Origin: CAVUAN01 sp963739435
Lineage (GTDB): Bacteria; Acidobacteriota; Thermoanaerobaculia; UBA5066; Gp7-AA6
Assembly: GCA_963739435.1 (NCBI GenBank)
Contig: CAVUAN010000005.1
Span: 124,001-188,000, forward strand
Direction: 5' to 3'
DNA length: 64,000 nucleotides
Part shown: piece after piece, positions 35,217 through 44,201 of the stretch
How the letters are laid out: every line of letters begins with the position of its first letter
Numbering within the stretch: position 1 is the first letter of the stretch
The notes under the pieces: model-generated
The model's database searches: none
What the model saw: the letters and a program-made list of their open reading frames with translations, nothing else
Told to the model about the DNA's origin: nothing
Program-made: the position numbers and the translations under genes

Positions 35217-36400
35217 TCAGCGCTCGAAGAGGACTGCCATCCCCATCCCGCCCGACACACACAGCGTCGCGATGTCCCCGTTTCGCGCCGCGCCGCTTCA
35301 TCTCGTGGAGGAGCGTTGCGGCGATCCGCGCGCCCGTCGCGCCGATCGGGTGGCCGAGCGCGATCGCTCCGCCATTGACGTTCACGCGGGCCCTGTCGAG
35401 GGGCAGCTCCCGGCAGCAGGCGATCACCTGCACGGCGAAGGCCTCGTTCAACTCGATCAGGTCGATGTCGGAGAGGTGGAGCTTCGTCTTTTCGAGAAGG
35501 GCGCGGATCGCGGGCACGGGCCCGATGCCCATGCGCGAGGGCTCCACACCGGAAGAGGTCCATGCCACGACACGGCCGAGGGGCTCGACGCCGCGCCTTG
35601 GCGACTTCCTCCTCCGTCGCGAGGACGAGCGCGGCCGCGCCGTCCGTGATTCCCGAGGAGTTGCCGGCATGCACCGAGCCGCCTTCCGGGTCGAAGACCG
35701 GCGGCAGCCGGGCCAGGGCCTCGGCAGTCGTCTCGGGGCGCGGGTGCTCGTCTTTTCGACGAGTCACGCTGCCCTTGCGGCCCTGCGACCGAGCACCGCC
35801 GCGATCTCGGCCGAGAAACGGCCCTCCGCGATCGCGGCGCCGGCGCGACGCTGTGTCTCGACCGCATAGGCATCCTGCTCGGCGCGCCCGATGCCGTACT
35901 CCCGCGCGAGGTTTTCGGCGGTCTCTCCCATGAGCTGGCCGCAGAGAGGACACAGGAAGCCGTCCCGGTACATGCCGTCCACGATCTCGGCGTGGCCCAT
36001 GCGGTAGCCGTAAGCGCGCCCGGGGCAGGAGGTAAGGCGTCGCCGACATGCACTCCGCGCCGCCGGCCAGCACGACGTCGTTTTCACCGGCCGCAATCGA
36101 GAGGGCCCCCAGGGTGATCGCTTTCAAGGAGGAAGCGCAGGCCTTGTTGACCGTGTAGGCGGGGACCGAGTCGGGCACGCCCGCGCGGTGAGAGACCTGG
36201 CGCGCCGTGTTGGGGCCCCCGCCCGCCTGCCGCGCGTGCCCGAAGATCGTCTCGTCGACAGCCGCCGCCGGCAGCCCCGATCTCTCGATCGCCGCCCTCG
36301 CCGCCACCTCGCCCAGGTCCGCCGCGCTCATCGAAGCAAAGCTGCCGCCGAACTTTCCGATCGGCGTTCGAGCTGCGCTCAGGACGTACACGGGCCGCAT
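35217..36400 (-). pseudogene. Acetyl-CoA C-acyltransferase (thiolase), multiply frameshifted
   Basis: The four or five pieces together form a full thiolase of about 394 residues. The start MRPVYVLSAARTPIGKFGGS and the acyl-Cys in VNKACASSLKAITLG are clear. The middle runs HAEIVDGMYRDGFLCPLCG, then HAGNSSGITDGAAALVLA. The His is in ALGHPIGATGAR, and the last catalytic Cys lies in LCVSGGMGMAVLFER. It joins or splits acetyl-CoA and acyl-CoA in beta-oxidation or acetoacetyl-CoA formation. All catalytic residues are kept although they lie in different frames, so the enzyme is probably intact in the organism. The ATG at 36400 lies just after the sensor-kinase gene. Confidence 0.8.
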
Positions 36401-36412
36401 GGGCGGGCGATT

Positions 36413-37283
36413 CTACGTGATGAGGGGAAGCTTGACGATGAACGCCGTGCCCTTCACCCGTGCGGCTCGTGACCTCCACGGTCCCCTTGTGCGCCTCGAC
36501 GATCCACCGAACGATCGACAGGCCGAGGCCCGAGCCGCCGGAATAGGCCCGGCGGGCCCGGTCGCTCCGAAAGAAGCGCTCGAAGACGTAGGGCAGGTCG
36601 TCTGCCGGGATGCCGATGCCGGTGTCGGAGACCTCCATGCGCGCCTCCGCCGGCACGCTCGTCAGGCGGATGCGGATCGACCCGCCCGCCTCCGTGTACC
36701 GCAGGGCGTTTTCGAGCAGGTTGTGGAAGACCTGCTGCAGCCGGTCGGCGTCCACGAACGCGCGCACAGGCTCGGCCGGCAGGTCGACAGAGATCTCGAG
36801 GCCCCGGTCGGAGGCCGCCGGCGCCAGGTTGCGGGCGATCTCGCCGATCAGCTTGACGAGATCGACGTTGGCGAAGGACAGGGTGACGCGCCCGCTCTGT
36901 CCTCGGGCGAGGAAGAGGAGATTCTGGGAGAGGCGCGCCAGATGCCGCACCTCGAGCAGGGCACCGCCGATGACGTCGCGGTACTCCTCTGTCGGGCGCT
37001 CCTCCTCGAGGGCCACCTCGAGCGAACCGCGCAGGACCGTCAGGGGCGTGCGCAGCTCGTGGGAGACGTCCGCGATGAACTGCGACTGCTCCTTCTCCGC
37101 GGACGCGACGGCGTCGAGGCGCGCGTTCAGCCGCTCCGCGATCTCGCGGGCCGCCCCCTCGAAGTCGTCGGTCGCGATCCGCCGAAGCGGGAGCTTCTCC
37201 GCCTCGCGCAGGCGCTCGGCCAGCCGCTCGAGAGTCCCTGCGGCGTCAGGGTGTTGGGGGCGGCGCCGCCGGAACAGGCTCAT
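36413..37283 (-). CDS. Sensor histidine kinase without membrane segment (one frameshift)
   Basis: About 289 residues. The dimerisation/phospho-acceptor helix has the His in FIADVSHELRTPLTVLRG. The ATPase domain shows N box HNLLENALRYTEAG, G1 VSDTGIGIPADDL, F box FERFFRSD and G2 GGSGLGLSIV. One extra G near 36455 displaces the last residues (TGEGTAFIVKLPLIT). No transmembrane or periplasmic sensor part lies before the HAMP-like stretch (FEGAAREIAERLNARLDAVA), which is unusual for the CusS/heavy-metal kinase group it resembles. It starts 2 bases after the response regulator stop and so forms a two-component pair. Confidence 0.85.
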
Positions 37284-37285
37284 GG

Positions 37286-37978
37286 CTAGTCCGGATCGCG
37301 CGAGCCCGGCTCGCGCACACGATAGCCGACGCCGCGGACCGTCTGGATGATCTTCTCGTGGCTGCCGGTGTCGAGCTTCTTGCGCAACGCGTTGATGTAC
37401 ACGTCGATGATGTTCGTCGAAAGATCGTAGGCGTCTTCCCAGATGCGCGCCTGGATCTCCGATCGCGGCACGACGCGGCCGCGGCGCCGCAGGAGTAGCT
37501 CGAAGAGCGCGCCCTCGCGCGCCGTGAGGCGAACGATCTCTCCCGCCCGCGAGACCTCGCGGGCCTCGGGATCGTACGAGAGGTCGCCCCAGGTCAGCGG
37601 CCCCGGCTCGGGGGTCTCTGTGCGGCGCAGGAGCGCCCGGAGCCGGGCCAGCAGCTCCCGGAACGAGAATGGCTTCACCAGATAGTCGTCGGCGCCGGCG
37701 TCCAGCCCCTCGATCTTGTTCTCCACGGTCTCGCGGGCCGTCAGCATGAGGATCTTCGCGTTGACGCCCCGCGAGCGGACCTCGCGGCAGAGCTCCAGCC
37801 CGTCCCGCGAGCCCGGCAGCAGCAGGTCGAGGATGATGAGATCGAACGACGACCCTTCGAGCCTGGCGAGCGCGGCATCCGCGTCGCCCACCGCCTCGAC
37901 CGTGTAGCCCTTCTCCGTCAGCCCCTTTTTCAGGAACTGAGCGATCTTCTGCTCGTCCTCGACGACCAGGACTCTCAT
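37286..37978 (-). CDS. OmpR/PhoB-family response regulator
   Basis: 230 residues. The receiver domain has the acidic pocket VVEDEQK, the phospho-acceptor Asp in LIILDLLLPGSRDG, the Thr in MLTARE and the Lys in YLVKPFSF. The C-terminal winged helix ends with IIDVYINALRKKLDTG and TVRGVGYRV. It is of the CusR/heavy-metal type. It is divergently arranged with a Cu/Zn superoxide dismutase gene, 67 bases apart, so the two-component pair may regulate that gene or sense copper or oxidative stress. This is an inference from position. Confidence 0.9.
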   Translation of the reverse strand: MRVLVVEDEQKIAQFLKKGLTEKGYTVEAVGDADAALARLEGSSFDLIILDLLLPGSRDGLELCREVRSRGVNAKILMLTARETVENKIEGLDAGADDYLVKPFSFRELLARLRALLRRTETPEPGPLTWGDLSYDPEAREVSRAGEIVRLTAREGALFELLLRRRGRVVPRSEIQARIWEDAYDLSTNIIDVYINALRKKLDTGSHEKIIQTVRGVGYRVREPGSRDPD

Positions 37979-38045
37979 CGCCGTTCCGTAGGCCCTCCGC
38001 CTCTGCTATCTTCTCTCATTCGCAGATGGAAGAGAGGAGACACCC

Positions 38046-38579
38046 ATGACTTCAAAAGGCATTCTCGGTTTGACCCTCGCGGCCTCGGCCGGCCTCGTTC
38101 TCGTCGCCTGTGGCACTTCGGCACCGAAGGCCACAGCCGCAGCAGCCAGAGCCACGCTCGAAGCCAGAAGCGGCTCGACGGTTTCGGGGTGGGCGACCTT
38201 CACCGAGCTGGATGGAGGCGGCGTGAGGGTCGTCGTCCATGTCGAAAAGGCCCCTCCCGGAACGCACGGCCTGCACATCCACGACAAGGGCGACTGCTCG
38301 GATCCGGAGGCCAAGAGCGCCGGGGGCCACTTCAACCCGGGTGCCATGGAGCACGCCGGCCCGATGGACGAGAGGCACCATGCCGGCGACCTCGGCAACA
38401 TCGAGGTCAAGGCGGACGGGACGGGTAACCTCGAGATCTCCTCGAAGATGCTGACCGTTACGGAAGGCCCCCACTCCGTCGTGGGCCGCGCGGTCATCTT
38501 TCACGAGAAAGCGGACGACCTGAAGACGCAGCCCACCGGAAATGCCGGCGGACGACTGGCTTGCGGGGTCATCAGGTAG
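38046..38579 (+). CDS. sodC: Cu/Zn superoxide dismutase, lipoprotein
   Basis: 177 residues. The lipobox LVACGTS (Cys at about 22) predicts a lipid-anchored periplasmic protein. Metal ligands are seen as HGLHIHDKGDC (two Cu His and the disulfide Cys), GGHFNPG (bridging/zinc His), MDERHHAGDLGN (Zn His and Asp) and VIFHEKADDL (Cu His). GGRLACGVI holds the second disulfide Cys. It dismutates superoxide in the periplasm. GAGAGGAG lies before the ATG. A heptamer repeat and a clear terminator follow. The divergent OmpR-type regulator is a candidate controller. Confidence 0.92.
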   Translation: MTSKGILGLTLAASAGLVLVACGTSAPKATAAAARATLEARSGSTVSGWATFTELDGGGVRVVVHVEKAPPGTHGLHIHDKGDCSDPEAKSAGGHFNPGAMEHAGPMDERHHAGDLGNIEVKADGTGNLEISSKMLTVTEGPHSVVGRAVIFHEKADDLKTQPTGNAGGRLACGVIR

Positions 38580-38582
38580 AAG

Positions 38583-38615
38583 AAGTCCAAAGTCCAAAGT
38601 CCAAAGTCCAAAGTC
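38583..38615. repeat. AAAGTCC heptamer tandem array (4.7 copies)
   Basis: Five consecutive AAAGTCC units (first and last partial), the complement of the GGACTTT arrays elsewhere, starting 3 bases after the sodC stop and ending before its terminator. Confidence 0.9.
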
Positions 38616-38628
38616 AGAAGACGGGAAA

Positions 38629-38659
38629 GGGCGGCCGAAGAGCCGCCTTTTCTGTTTTT
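38629..38659 (+). terminator. Rho-independent terminator of sodC
   Basis: GGCGGC-cgaaga-GCCGCC followed by TTTTCTGTTTTT, about 50 bases after the sodC stop and downstream of the heptamer array. Stem and U-tract are both convincing on the plus strand. Confidence 0.8.
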
Positions 38660-38673
38660 GATTGAATGGAGGC

Positions 38674-40122
38674 ATGAGCAAGTCCTTCGATCTGCCTCCC
38701 GACGAGGTCCGGCGTATCGGCTATCTCGCGGCGGACGCCGTGGCGGAGCACCGGGCGAAGCTGACCGAGCGGCCGGTGTTCGGCAAGGTGGGCGCAGCCG
38801 CCTCGCTCTTCGATGAACCCGTGCCCGAAGAGGGCCGGCCCTTCGAGGAGGTGCTGGCCTTCGCCCGCGAGCACATCCTGCCCTTCCCGATGGGCAACTC
38901 GCACCCTCGCTTCTACGGCTTCATCAACGCCACGGCCGATCCCGTGGGCATCACCGCCGACTATCTGGCGGCGGCCATGAACCCGAACTGCTGGGGGGGA
39001 GACCACGCGGCGATCCACGTCGAGCACCGGGTGATGCACTGGCTCGCCGAGCTGCTCGGCTACCCGCCGGAGGCCGAAGGCATTCTCGTCTCGGGCGGCT
39101 CCATGGCGAATTTCACGGCGCTCGCCGCGGCACGCCGCGCGATGACACCGGGCAACGTGAGAGAGGACGGCCTCGCCGGGCCGGACCGCCCGGTTCTCAC
39201 GGTCTACGCCTCCGACCAGGTCCACTCCTGCGTCGACAAGGCGGTCGACCTGCTGGGCATCGGAACGAACCAGTTGCGCAAGATCCCGTCGGACGACGCC
39301 TTCCGCCTTCCGATGGCGGCACTCGCCAGGGCCGTTGCGGAGGATCGCCGGGCCGGCCGGACTCCGGCGATCGTCGTCGGCAACGCCGGCACGGTCAATA
39401 CCGGCGCGATCGATCCCCTGGGCGAGATCGCCGAATTCTGCCGGCGGGAGGGGCTTTGGTTTCACGCCGACGGAGCCTACGGCGCGATGGCGCGGATCGC
39501 GCCGGCTCTAGCGCCGCTCTTTGCGGGGCTCGAGCAGGCCGATTCGATTGCTGCCGACCCGCACAAGTGGCTCTACGTGCCCTACGAGGCCGGCGCGACG
39601 CTCGTGCGCGAGCCGGGCCGCCTCGCGTCGACCTTCCGGCGGTTTCCCGAGTACCTGGCGTCGGACCCGGAGAGCCCCTTTCCCGGGCCGGCCTGGTTTG
39701 CCGAGCGCGGTGTCGAGCTGTCGCGCGGGTTCAAGGCTCTCAAGGTCTGGATGGGCCTGAAGACCCACGGCCGGCGCGGCTACGCCGAGGCGATCGGCAA
39801 CGACGTGCGCCTGGCGCACTTCCTGGCGGCCGAGGTCGTGCGCCGCAAGGACTTCGAGCTGCTGGCGCCATGCATCCTCTCGATTGCGAACTTCCGATTC
39901 CGCCCGCCCGGCCGGGCTCTCGGAGACGAGACCCTGGACCGAATCAACCGCCGCATCGTCAACCGTCTCGTCGGCAGCGGCTCCTTCTTCCTCGCACCCA
40001 CGATTCTCAAGGGCCGCGCCTCATTGCGCGTCTCGATCACGAACTTCCGAACCAGCGAGAGCGATCTCCTCTTCCTGCTCGACGAATGCGCCCGCATCGG
40101 AGCGGAGTTGCTCGACAGCTAA
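38674..40122 (+). CDS. Group II PLP-dependent decarboxylase
   Basis: 482 residues, intact, of the aromatic-L-amino-acid/glutamate decarboxylase fold. Marks are FPMGNSHPRFYGFINATADP, LVSGGSMANFTALAAAR, FHADGAYGAMARI and the PLP lysine in AADPHKWLYVPYEAGA. SRGFKALKVWMGLKTHGRRG lies near the C-terminal third. The substrate (tyrosine, tryptophan, DOPA, glutamate or other) cannot be read. ATG at 38674 is chosen, with GGAGG very close before it; a TTG 12 bases upstream is the alternative. The stop overlaps the convergent DinB gene. A second decarboxylase of the same family lies at 42 kb. Confidence 0.88.
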   Translation: MSKSFDLPPDEVRRIGYLAADAVAEHRAKLTERPVFGKVGAAASLFDEPVPEEGRPFEEVLAFAREHILPFPMGNSHPRFYGFINATADPVGITADYLAAAMNPNCWGGDHAAIHVEHRVMHWLAELLGYPPEAEGILVSGGSMANFTALAAARRAMTPGNVREDGLAGPDRPVLTVYASDQVHSCVDKAVDLLGIGTNQLRKIPSDDAFRLPMAALARAVAEDRRAGRTPAIVVGNAGTVNTGAIDPLGEIAEFCRREGLWFHADGAYGAMARIAPALAPLFAGLEQADSIAADPHKWLYVPYEAGATLVREPGRLASTFRRFPEYLASDPESPFPGPAWFAERGVELSRGFKALKVWMGLKTHGRRGYAEAIGNDVRLAHFLAAEVVRRKDFELLAPCILSIANFRFRPPGRALGDETLDRINRRIVNRLVGSGSFFLAPTILKGRASLRVSITNFRTSESDLLFLLDECARIGAELLDS

Positions 40123-40622
40123 CGGGTCGGGCGGGTCTCTTCGGCGTGCCAGGCTTGCAGGTTGCGCTCGATCTGGCGAGAGTGCTTCTCGAGGTGCTCG
40201 GCGTAGACCTTGAGCCAGTCGTCGGCCGTGTAGGCGCCTGATTCCGTATGGGTGCCGGCCGCGAGCCACGCGGTCGCCGGCAGACGCCGCAGCAGGTCCG
40301 TCGTGTGGGCCCGCACGGCCTCGACCACGCCGAGCGCCGTGTAGAGGTTGGCCGTGTGGTACAGGAACGCCTTCGCCCACTGCTCCTGGTCGTACCCGAC
40401 GATGACCGGCTTGGTCTCGGCCACGAGGTAGCGGATGCGCGACGCAGCATTGGTTTCCGAGTCGGCGCAATGGCAGACGACCTCGTGAACGGACCACTTG
40501 TTCTCGGCCGGCCGAAACTTGTGGGCCTCGCGGGGGACCTTTTCGAGGGCTGCGCGCAGCAGGGCCGGCCCGCGCTCGTAGCGTTGGATCATGTCTTCCC
40601 GTTCTGCGGCAGTCAAAGCCAT
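40119..40622 (-). CDS. DinB-family protein
   Basis: 167 residues, intact. The three His of the DinB metal site are suggested by NKWSVHEVVCHCADSE, FLYHTANLYTALG and the late AEHLEKHSRQIERNL. It resembles YfiT/DinB-like putative metal-dependent hydrolases or thiol transferases; the substrate is unknown. A TAAACT box sits 7 bases before the ATG with no ribosome site, so it is probably leaderless even though a cupin gene lies only 19 bases upstream. Its stop overlaps the plus-strand decarboxylase stop within CTAA. Confidence 0.82.
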   Translation of the reverse strand: MALTAAEREDMIQRYERGPALLRAALEKVPREAHKFRPAENKWSVHEVVCHCADSETNAASRIRYLVAETKPVIVGYDQEQWAKAFLYHTANLYTALGVVEAVRAHTTDLLRRLPATAWLAAGTHTESGAYTADDWLKVYAEHLEKHSRQIERNLQAWHAEETRPTR

Positions 40623-40640
40623 GGAAGGGAGTTTACCCTT

Positions 40641-40955
40641 TCACCACAGGGTCCCATCCAGGGAAACCACGGTGCGGCGGCCGATGACCTCGGCCGAGTG
40701 GCGCGTGCCGGCCGGCAGGTACAGCCGGTCGCCCTTCGAGAGATCGAAGACCTCGCCCTTGACCGTGATCCGCAGGACGCCCTCGATCACGGCGTCGCAC
40801 TTGTCCTGCCGGTGTTCGTGCTCGGGAAACGAGGTTCCCTCGCGGTAGGCGTAGACGGCCACCTCAAAACCCTCCCGCTCCATCTGACCCATCAGCCGCT
40901 TTTCCGTCAGCGGGCCGTCTTCGGCCTCCCAGCGCGTCAGGCGAACGGCTTCCAC
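40641..40955 (-). CDS. Cupin-domain protein
   Basis: 104-residue single-domain cupin. Motif 1 is FPEHEHRQDKCDAVIEGVLR (His-x-His plus Glu, with Lys-Cys-Asp in between). Motif 2 is LYLPAGTRHSAEVIG with the third His. These ligands form the metal site of the double-stranded beta-helix. Small cupins of this kind are anti-sigma-like sensors, dioxygenases or regulators of sugar metabolism; no substrate can be proposed. It starts 4 bases after the FHA-GAF gene stop and so probably belongs to the same transcript. Confidence 0.82.
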   Translation of the reverse strand: MEAVRLTRWEAEDGPLTEKRLMGQMEREGFEVAVYAYREGTSFPEHEHRQDKCDAVIEGVLRITVKGEVFDLSKGDRLYLPAGTRHSAEVIGRRTVVSLDGTLW

Positions 40956-40959
40956 TACC

Positions 40960-41920
40960 TCAACCGATGGGAGTCAGTCGCTGCGGGCGAGAGTCCCGAG
41001 CGGCCCAGCCGGCTATCTTGCGCTCGAGCTGCGCGAGGACGTGCCGCTCCTCGGCCGCGCCTTCGGGCATCGGCGAGCCGTCGATCTCCCGGACGGGGCC
41101 GGACAGCGGGGCGCCCGCGAGGGCAACCGCGGCGTGGCCGGCGAGCGCTCCGAGAATCTCCAGGTCCAGCTCCGTGAACGCGCCGCCTTTCCTGCGCGCG
41201 TCGACTTCCAGGAGCCCGCGGGGCCATGGCGGGATGGAAAGCGGCACACAAGCCGATGGCGCCCCGGCCGAGGTCCGTGAAACTGCGCCGCTTGCCCTGC
41301 GCCGAATGCGAGTGGTGGTCGAGCGCGGCAACGGGCCGCCGGGTCTCGAGCGCCTTCCGCAGGGCCGTCAGGCCCGTTTCGAAGGTCTCGTCGAGCGGCT
41401 CGTAGCGAGCAAAGCCCGAGGCAAAGCCGACGTGAAGTCCGCCTCCGGCGTCCAGCAGCAGAAGCAGGCCTCGCTCCGCGCCGAGCTGTTCCCGGGCGGA
41501 AGCGAGAAGGCTGCGCAGCGTCGCCCGCGGATCGACGTTGGGAACGAGGGCCAGACGCGCTGCCGCCACGGCCTCGAGCCGCGCCGCGCGCTCCCCGTCC
41601 TGCTCCGCGACCTGCGCCGCCGAAAGACGCTCGAAGAACGCGAGCAACCCGCCGAAGCTCATCCAGTCGGCGTCCTGCAGCGGCACGTCGGTGATGCGCG
41701 AGCCGTTGACGAACGTTCCGTTCTTGCTCCGCAGGTCCACGAGATTCCAGGAGCCGGCCGAGCCGGTCCACTGGAACAGCGCGTGGCGGGAGGAGACGCG
41801 GGGATCCTGCAGATAGATGTCGCTGCCGGGATCTCGTCCGGCAAAGTGGTTGCGCGCCTCCCGAAACACGAAGGAGCGCGCGGCCCCCTGGGGCGGGAAC
41901 AACGTCAATTTTGCGGACAC
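40960..41920 (-). CDS. FHA and GAF domain protein (one frameshift)
   Basis: About 319 residues. The N-terminal FHA domain (about 20-95) has FAGRDPGSDIYLQDPRVSSR and LVDLRSKNGTFVNGSRI, the phosphothreonine-binding loops. A GAF domain follows (about 125-290), with SLLASAREQLGAERGLLLLL and FTELDLEILGALAGHAAVAL. No output domain is present, so it is a signalling adaptor that may read Ser/Thr-kinase phosphorylation and a small ligand. One extra base near 41245 separates the two GAF halves. The GTG start (VSAKLTLFPP) follows GAGGGG, with a TAAAAT box just upstream. Confidence 0.8.
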
Positions 41921-41994
41921 TGCCCCTCAATTTTACGCCCGGCGGGCGCCGGAACGGGAGGACAGAGGCCGACCCGTGCCAGAATCCCCAGGCC

Positions 41995-43414
41995 GTGGCC
42001 GATTCACGCCCGTTCGCCTTCGACGCCGAGTCCCTGTCCACGCTCAAGAAAGCGCTCGCTCGCCTCGAGGAAGGCTTCGCCTCCCTGCCCGCCCTTCCCG
42101 CAGCCCCGGGAGCCGGAGCGGCGCCCTCTCTGGAGGGCGTGATCCTGGAAGCGGCCGAGCGGCTCCAGGACAACTACCCCTACTTCCATCCGCTCTATGC
42201 CGGGCAGATGTTGAAGCCGCCCCACGAGGTTGCGCGCCTCGCTTACGCGCTGGCCATGTGGATCAACCCGAACAACCACGCCCTGGACGGCGGGCGGGCC
42301 AGCTCCGCCATGGAAAAGGAAGCCGTCGCGCGACCTCGCACGGATGGTCGGTTGGGACACCCACCTCGGCCATCTCTGCGGCGGCGGAACCATGGCCAAC
42401 CTCGAGGCCCTGTGGATCGCCGGTCAGCCTCGCACCCGGGCGCCGCGGTTCGTCGCCTCCGAGCAGGCCCACTACACGCACGGCCGCATCAGCGCCGTGC
42501 TGCAGCTGCCCTTCGAGGCCGTCGCCTGCGACGCGAAGGGGCGGCTGGACACGGATGCTCTCGCGAAGCGGCTGGCCCGCGGCGACGTCGGCACCGTCGT
42601 CGCGACGATGGGCACGACGGCGGTCGGCTCCGTCGATCCGCTGCCGGCGATTCTGGACCTGCGCGAGCGCTACGGCTTCCGCCTCCACGTCGACGCCGCC
42701 TACGGCGGCTATTTCGGCCTCGCGTAGAACCTCGCCCCCGAGGCGCGCGGGGCCTTCGATCTCCTCAAGCAGGCCGACTCGATCGTCATCGATCCCCACA
42801 AGCACGGCCTCCAACCCTATGGCTGCGGCTGCGTTCTCTTTCGCGACCCGTCCGTCGGCCGCTTCTACCGCCACGATTCGCCCTACACCTACTTCAGCTC
42901 CGCACGAGCTGCACCTGGGCGAGATCAGCCTCGAGTGCTCGCGGCCGGGCGCCTCCGCCGTGGCGCTCTGGGCGACACAGAGACTCCTGCCGATCCGTGC
43001 CGGGAGGGGCTTTCGCAAAGGGCCTCGAAGCCTCGCGCGAGGCGGCCCTCGCGCTCCATCAAAGACTCCGCGCCGACCGGCGATTCGTCGCCGCCTTCCC
43101 GCCCGAGCTCGACATCGTCGTCTGGATCGTCCGAGCCCCAAAGGCGAGCGCTGCCTCGGAACTGGCACGGCGCGTCTTCGAAGAGGCGGCCCGGAAGGGC
43201 CTCCATCTCGCGCTGGCGGAGCTGTCCGGTTCGGTTCTTCGACCTCGCGGGGGCCGGCATGGATCAGGACCGCGAAACGGTCACGTGCCTGCGCTCGGTC
43301 CTCATGAAACCCGAGCACCGCGACTGGCTCCCCCGCATCTGGGAGATTCTGGATTCGGCGACGGCCGCAGTGCCGGCTGCTTCTCCCTCTCGCCCCCGGG
43401 AAGGGAAGGGGTGA
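41995..43414 (+). pseudogene. Second group II PLP decarboxylase, with frameshifts and an in-frame TAG
   Basis: About 470 residues when read through. Conserved parts are YPYFHPLYAGQMLKPPHEVA, LCGGGTMANLEALWIAG, LHVDAAYGGYFGLA and the PLP lysine in VIDPHKHGLQPYGCGC, then MKPEHRDWLPRIWEIL. At least three indels (near 42330, 42900 and 43005, perhaps a fourth near 43225) break the frame, and a TAG at 42725-42727 interrupts GLA and NLAPEARGAFD, where Glu (GAG) would fit. It starts with GTG (VADSRPFAF). The last ten codons (SPSRPREGKG) come from a hairpin repeat. Whether it is a real pseudogene or damaged data is open. Confidence 0.75.
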
Positions 43415-43494
43415 GGGGAAAGCGAGAGCCGACAAAGCTCGTTGGTGGGCGCCGGCTCGCCCCTCACCCTGACCCTGCTCCCGATGGAGAGGGA
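43382..43494. repeat. Paired inverted CCCTCTCCC-type element (third, diverged copy)
   Basis: Left unit CTCCCTCTCGCCCCCGGGA with its AAGGGGTGAGGGG tail (43382-43420) and right unit CCCCTCACCCTGACCCTGCT...GGAGAGGG (43459-43494) repeat the plan of the copy at 32.6 kb, with more changes. The left unit codes for the last residues and stop of the decarboxylase gene, as it does for queF. Confidence 0.7.
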
Positions 43495-43498
43495 AATG

Positions 43499-44143
43499 TC
43501 ACCCCTGCTTACTCGGGTCCAGGGTCGTCAAGAGGTTCATCAGGTCGTCGGCGTGCTCCTCTTCCATGGCGAGGATCCCCTCCATCATCCGCCGCGTCGA
43601 GATGTCCTTGTCGCCCAGGAAACGCACGATCTCGGAGTAGGACTCGATGGCGATGCGCTCGGCCACGAGGTCCTCTCTGATCATGTCCACGAGCGAGCCG
43701 CCTGCGACGTACTGGGAGTGACTCCGCGTGGCGAGACCATCGGGATCGAAGTTGGGCTCGCCTCCGAGCTGCGTGATTCGGGTGGCGATCTGGTCGGCGT
43801 GAGCCTGCTCCTCGTTGGCGTGCTGCAGAAACTCGGCCGCCACGGTCTGGGCATGGATGCCGGTCGCCATGAAGTAATGCCTCTTGTAGCGCAGGATGCA
43901 GACGATCTCGGTTGCCAGCGCCTCGTTCAAGATCGAGACGACGGTCTTCGGATCGAGGGAGTAGCTCTCGGTGACGGCTCCCTTGTCGATGTGCTGGCGC
44001 GCCCGACGGCGCAGCTCCATGACGTCCTGGACGAACTGGCTGCGGCCGCGGCGGTCCTGCTTCCGGCGCTCGCCTCCCTGCGGCGGCTTGCCCTTCTTAT
44101 TCCGCCTCTCCGCGCGGCGTCTCTCTTCCTCGTGACCGGGCAT
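43499..44143 (-). CDS. Ferritin-like/bacterioferritin-type protein
   Basis: 214 residues. A basic, charged N-terminal tail of about 60 residues (EEERRRAERRNKKGKPPQGG and following) precedes a four-helix ferritin-like domain. Diiron ligands are suggested by ILNEALATEIVCILRYKRHY, LQHANEEQAHADQIATRI, LVAERIAIESYSEIVRF and ILAMEEEHADDLMNLL. The pattern is that of bacterioferritin/Dps-like or DUF892-like proteins in iron storage or stress. I set the start at MPGHEEE after GGAGGCAG, although the frame is open further up. The basic tail is odd and might bind nucleic acid. Confidence 0.82.
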   Translation of the reverse strand: MPGHEEERRRAERRNKKGKPPQGGERRKQDRRGRSQFVQDVMELRRRARQHIDKGAVTESYSLDPKTVVSILNEALATEIVCILRYKRHYFMATGIHAQTVAAEFLQHANEEQAHADQIATRITQLGGEPNFDPDGLATRSHSQYVAGGSLVDMIREDLVAERIAIESYSEIVRFLGDKDISTRRMMEGILAMEEEHADDLMNLLTTLDPSKQG

Positions 44144-44201
44144 CGTGTCTGCCTCCTGCGCGATCAAATCAGACGCCACCGGGCCGTGCAAGCGGCGGGC
44201 C

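Noticed and set aside
42725..42727. TAG read as an amino acid (recoding or pyrrolysine)
   Set aside because: Several genes here use TAG as normal stop (for example the S9 peptidase, response regulator and DinB genes), and no pyl gene or downstream element is seen.
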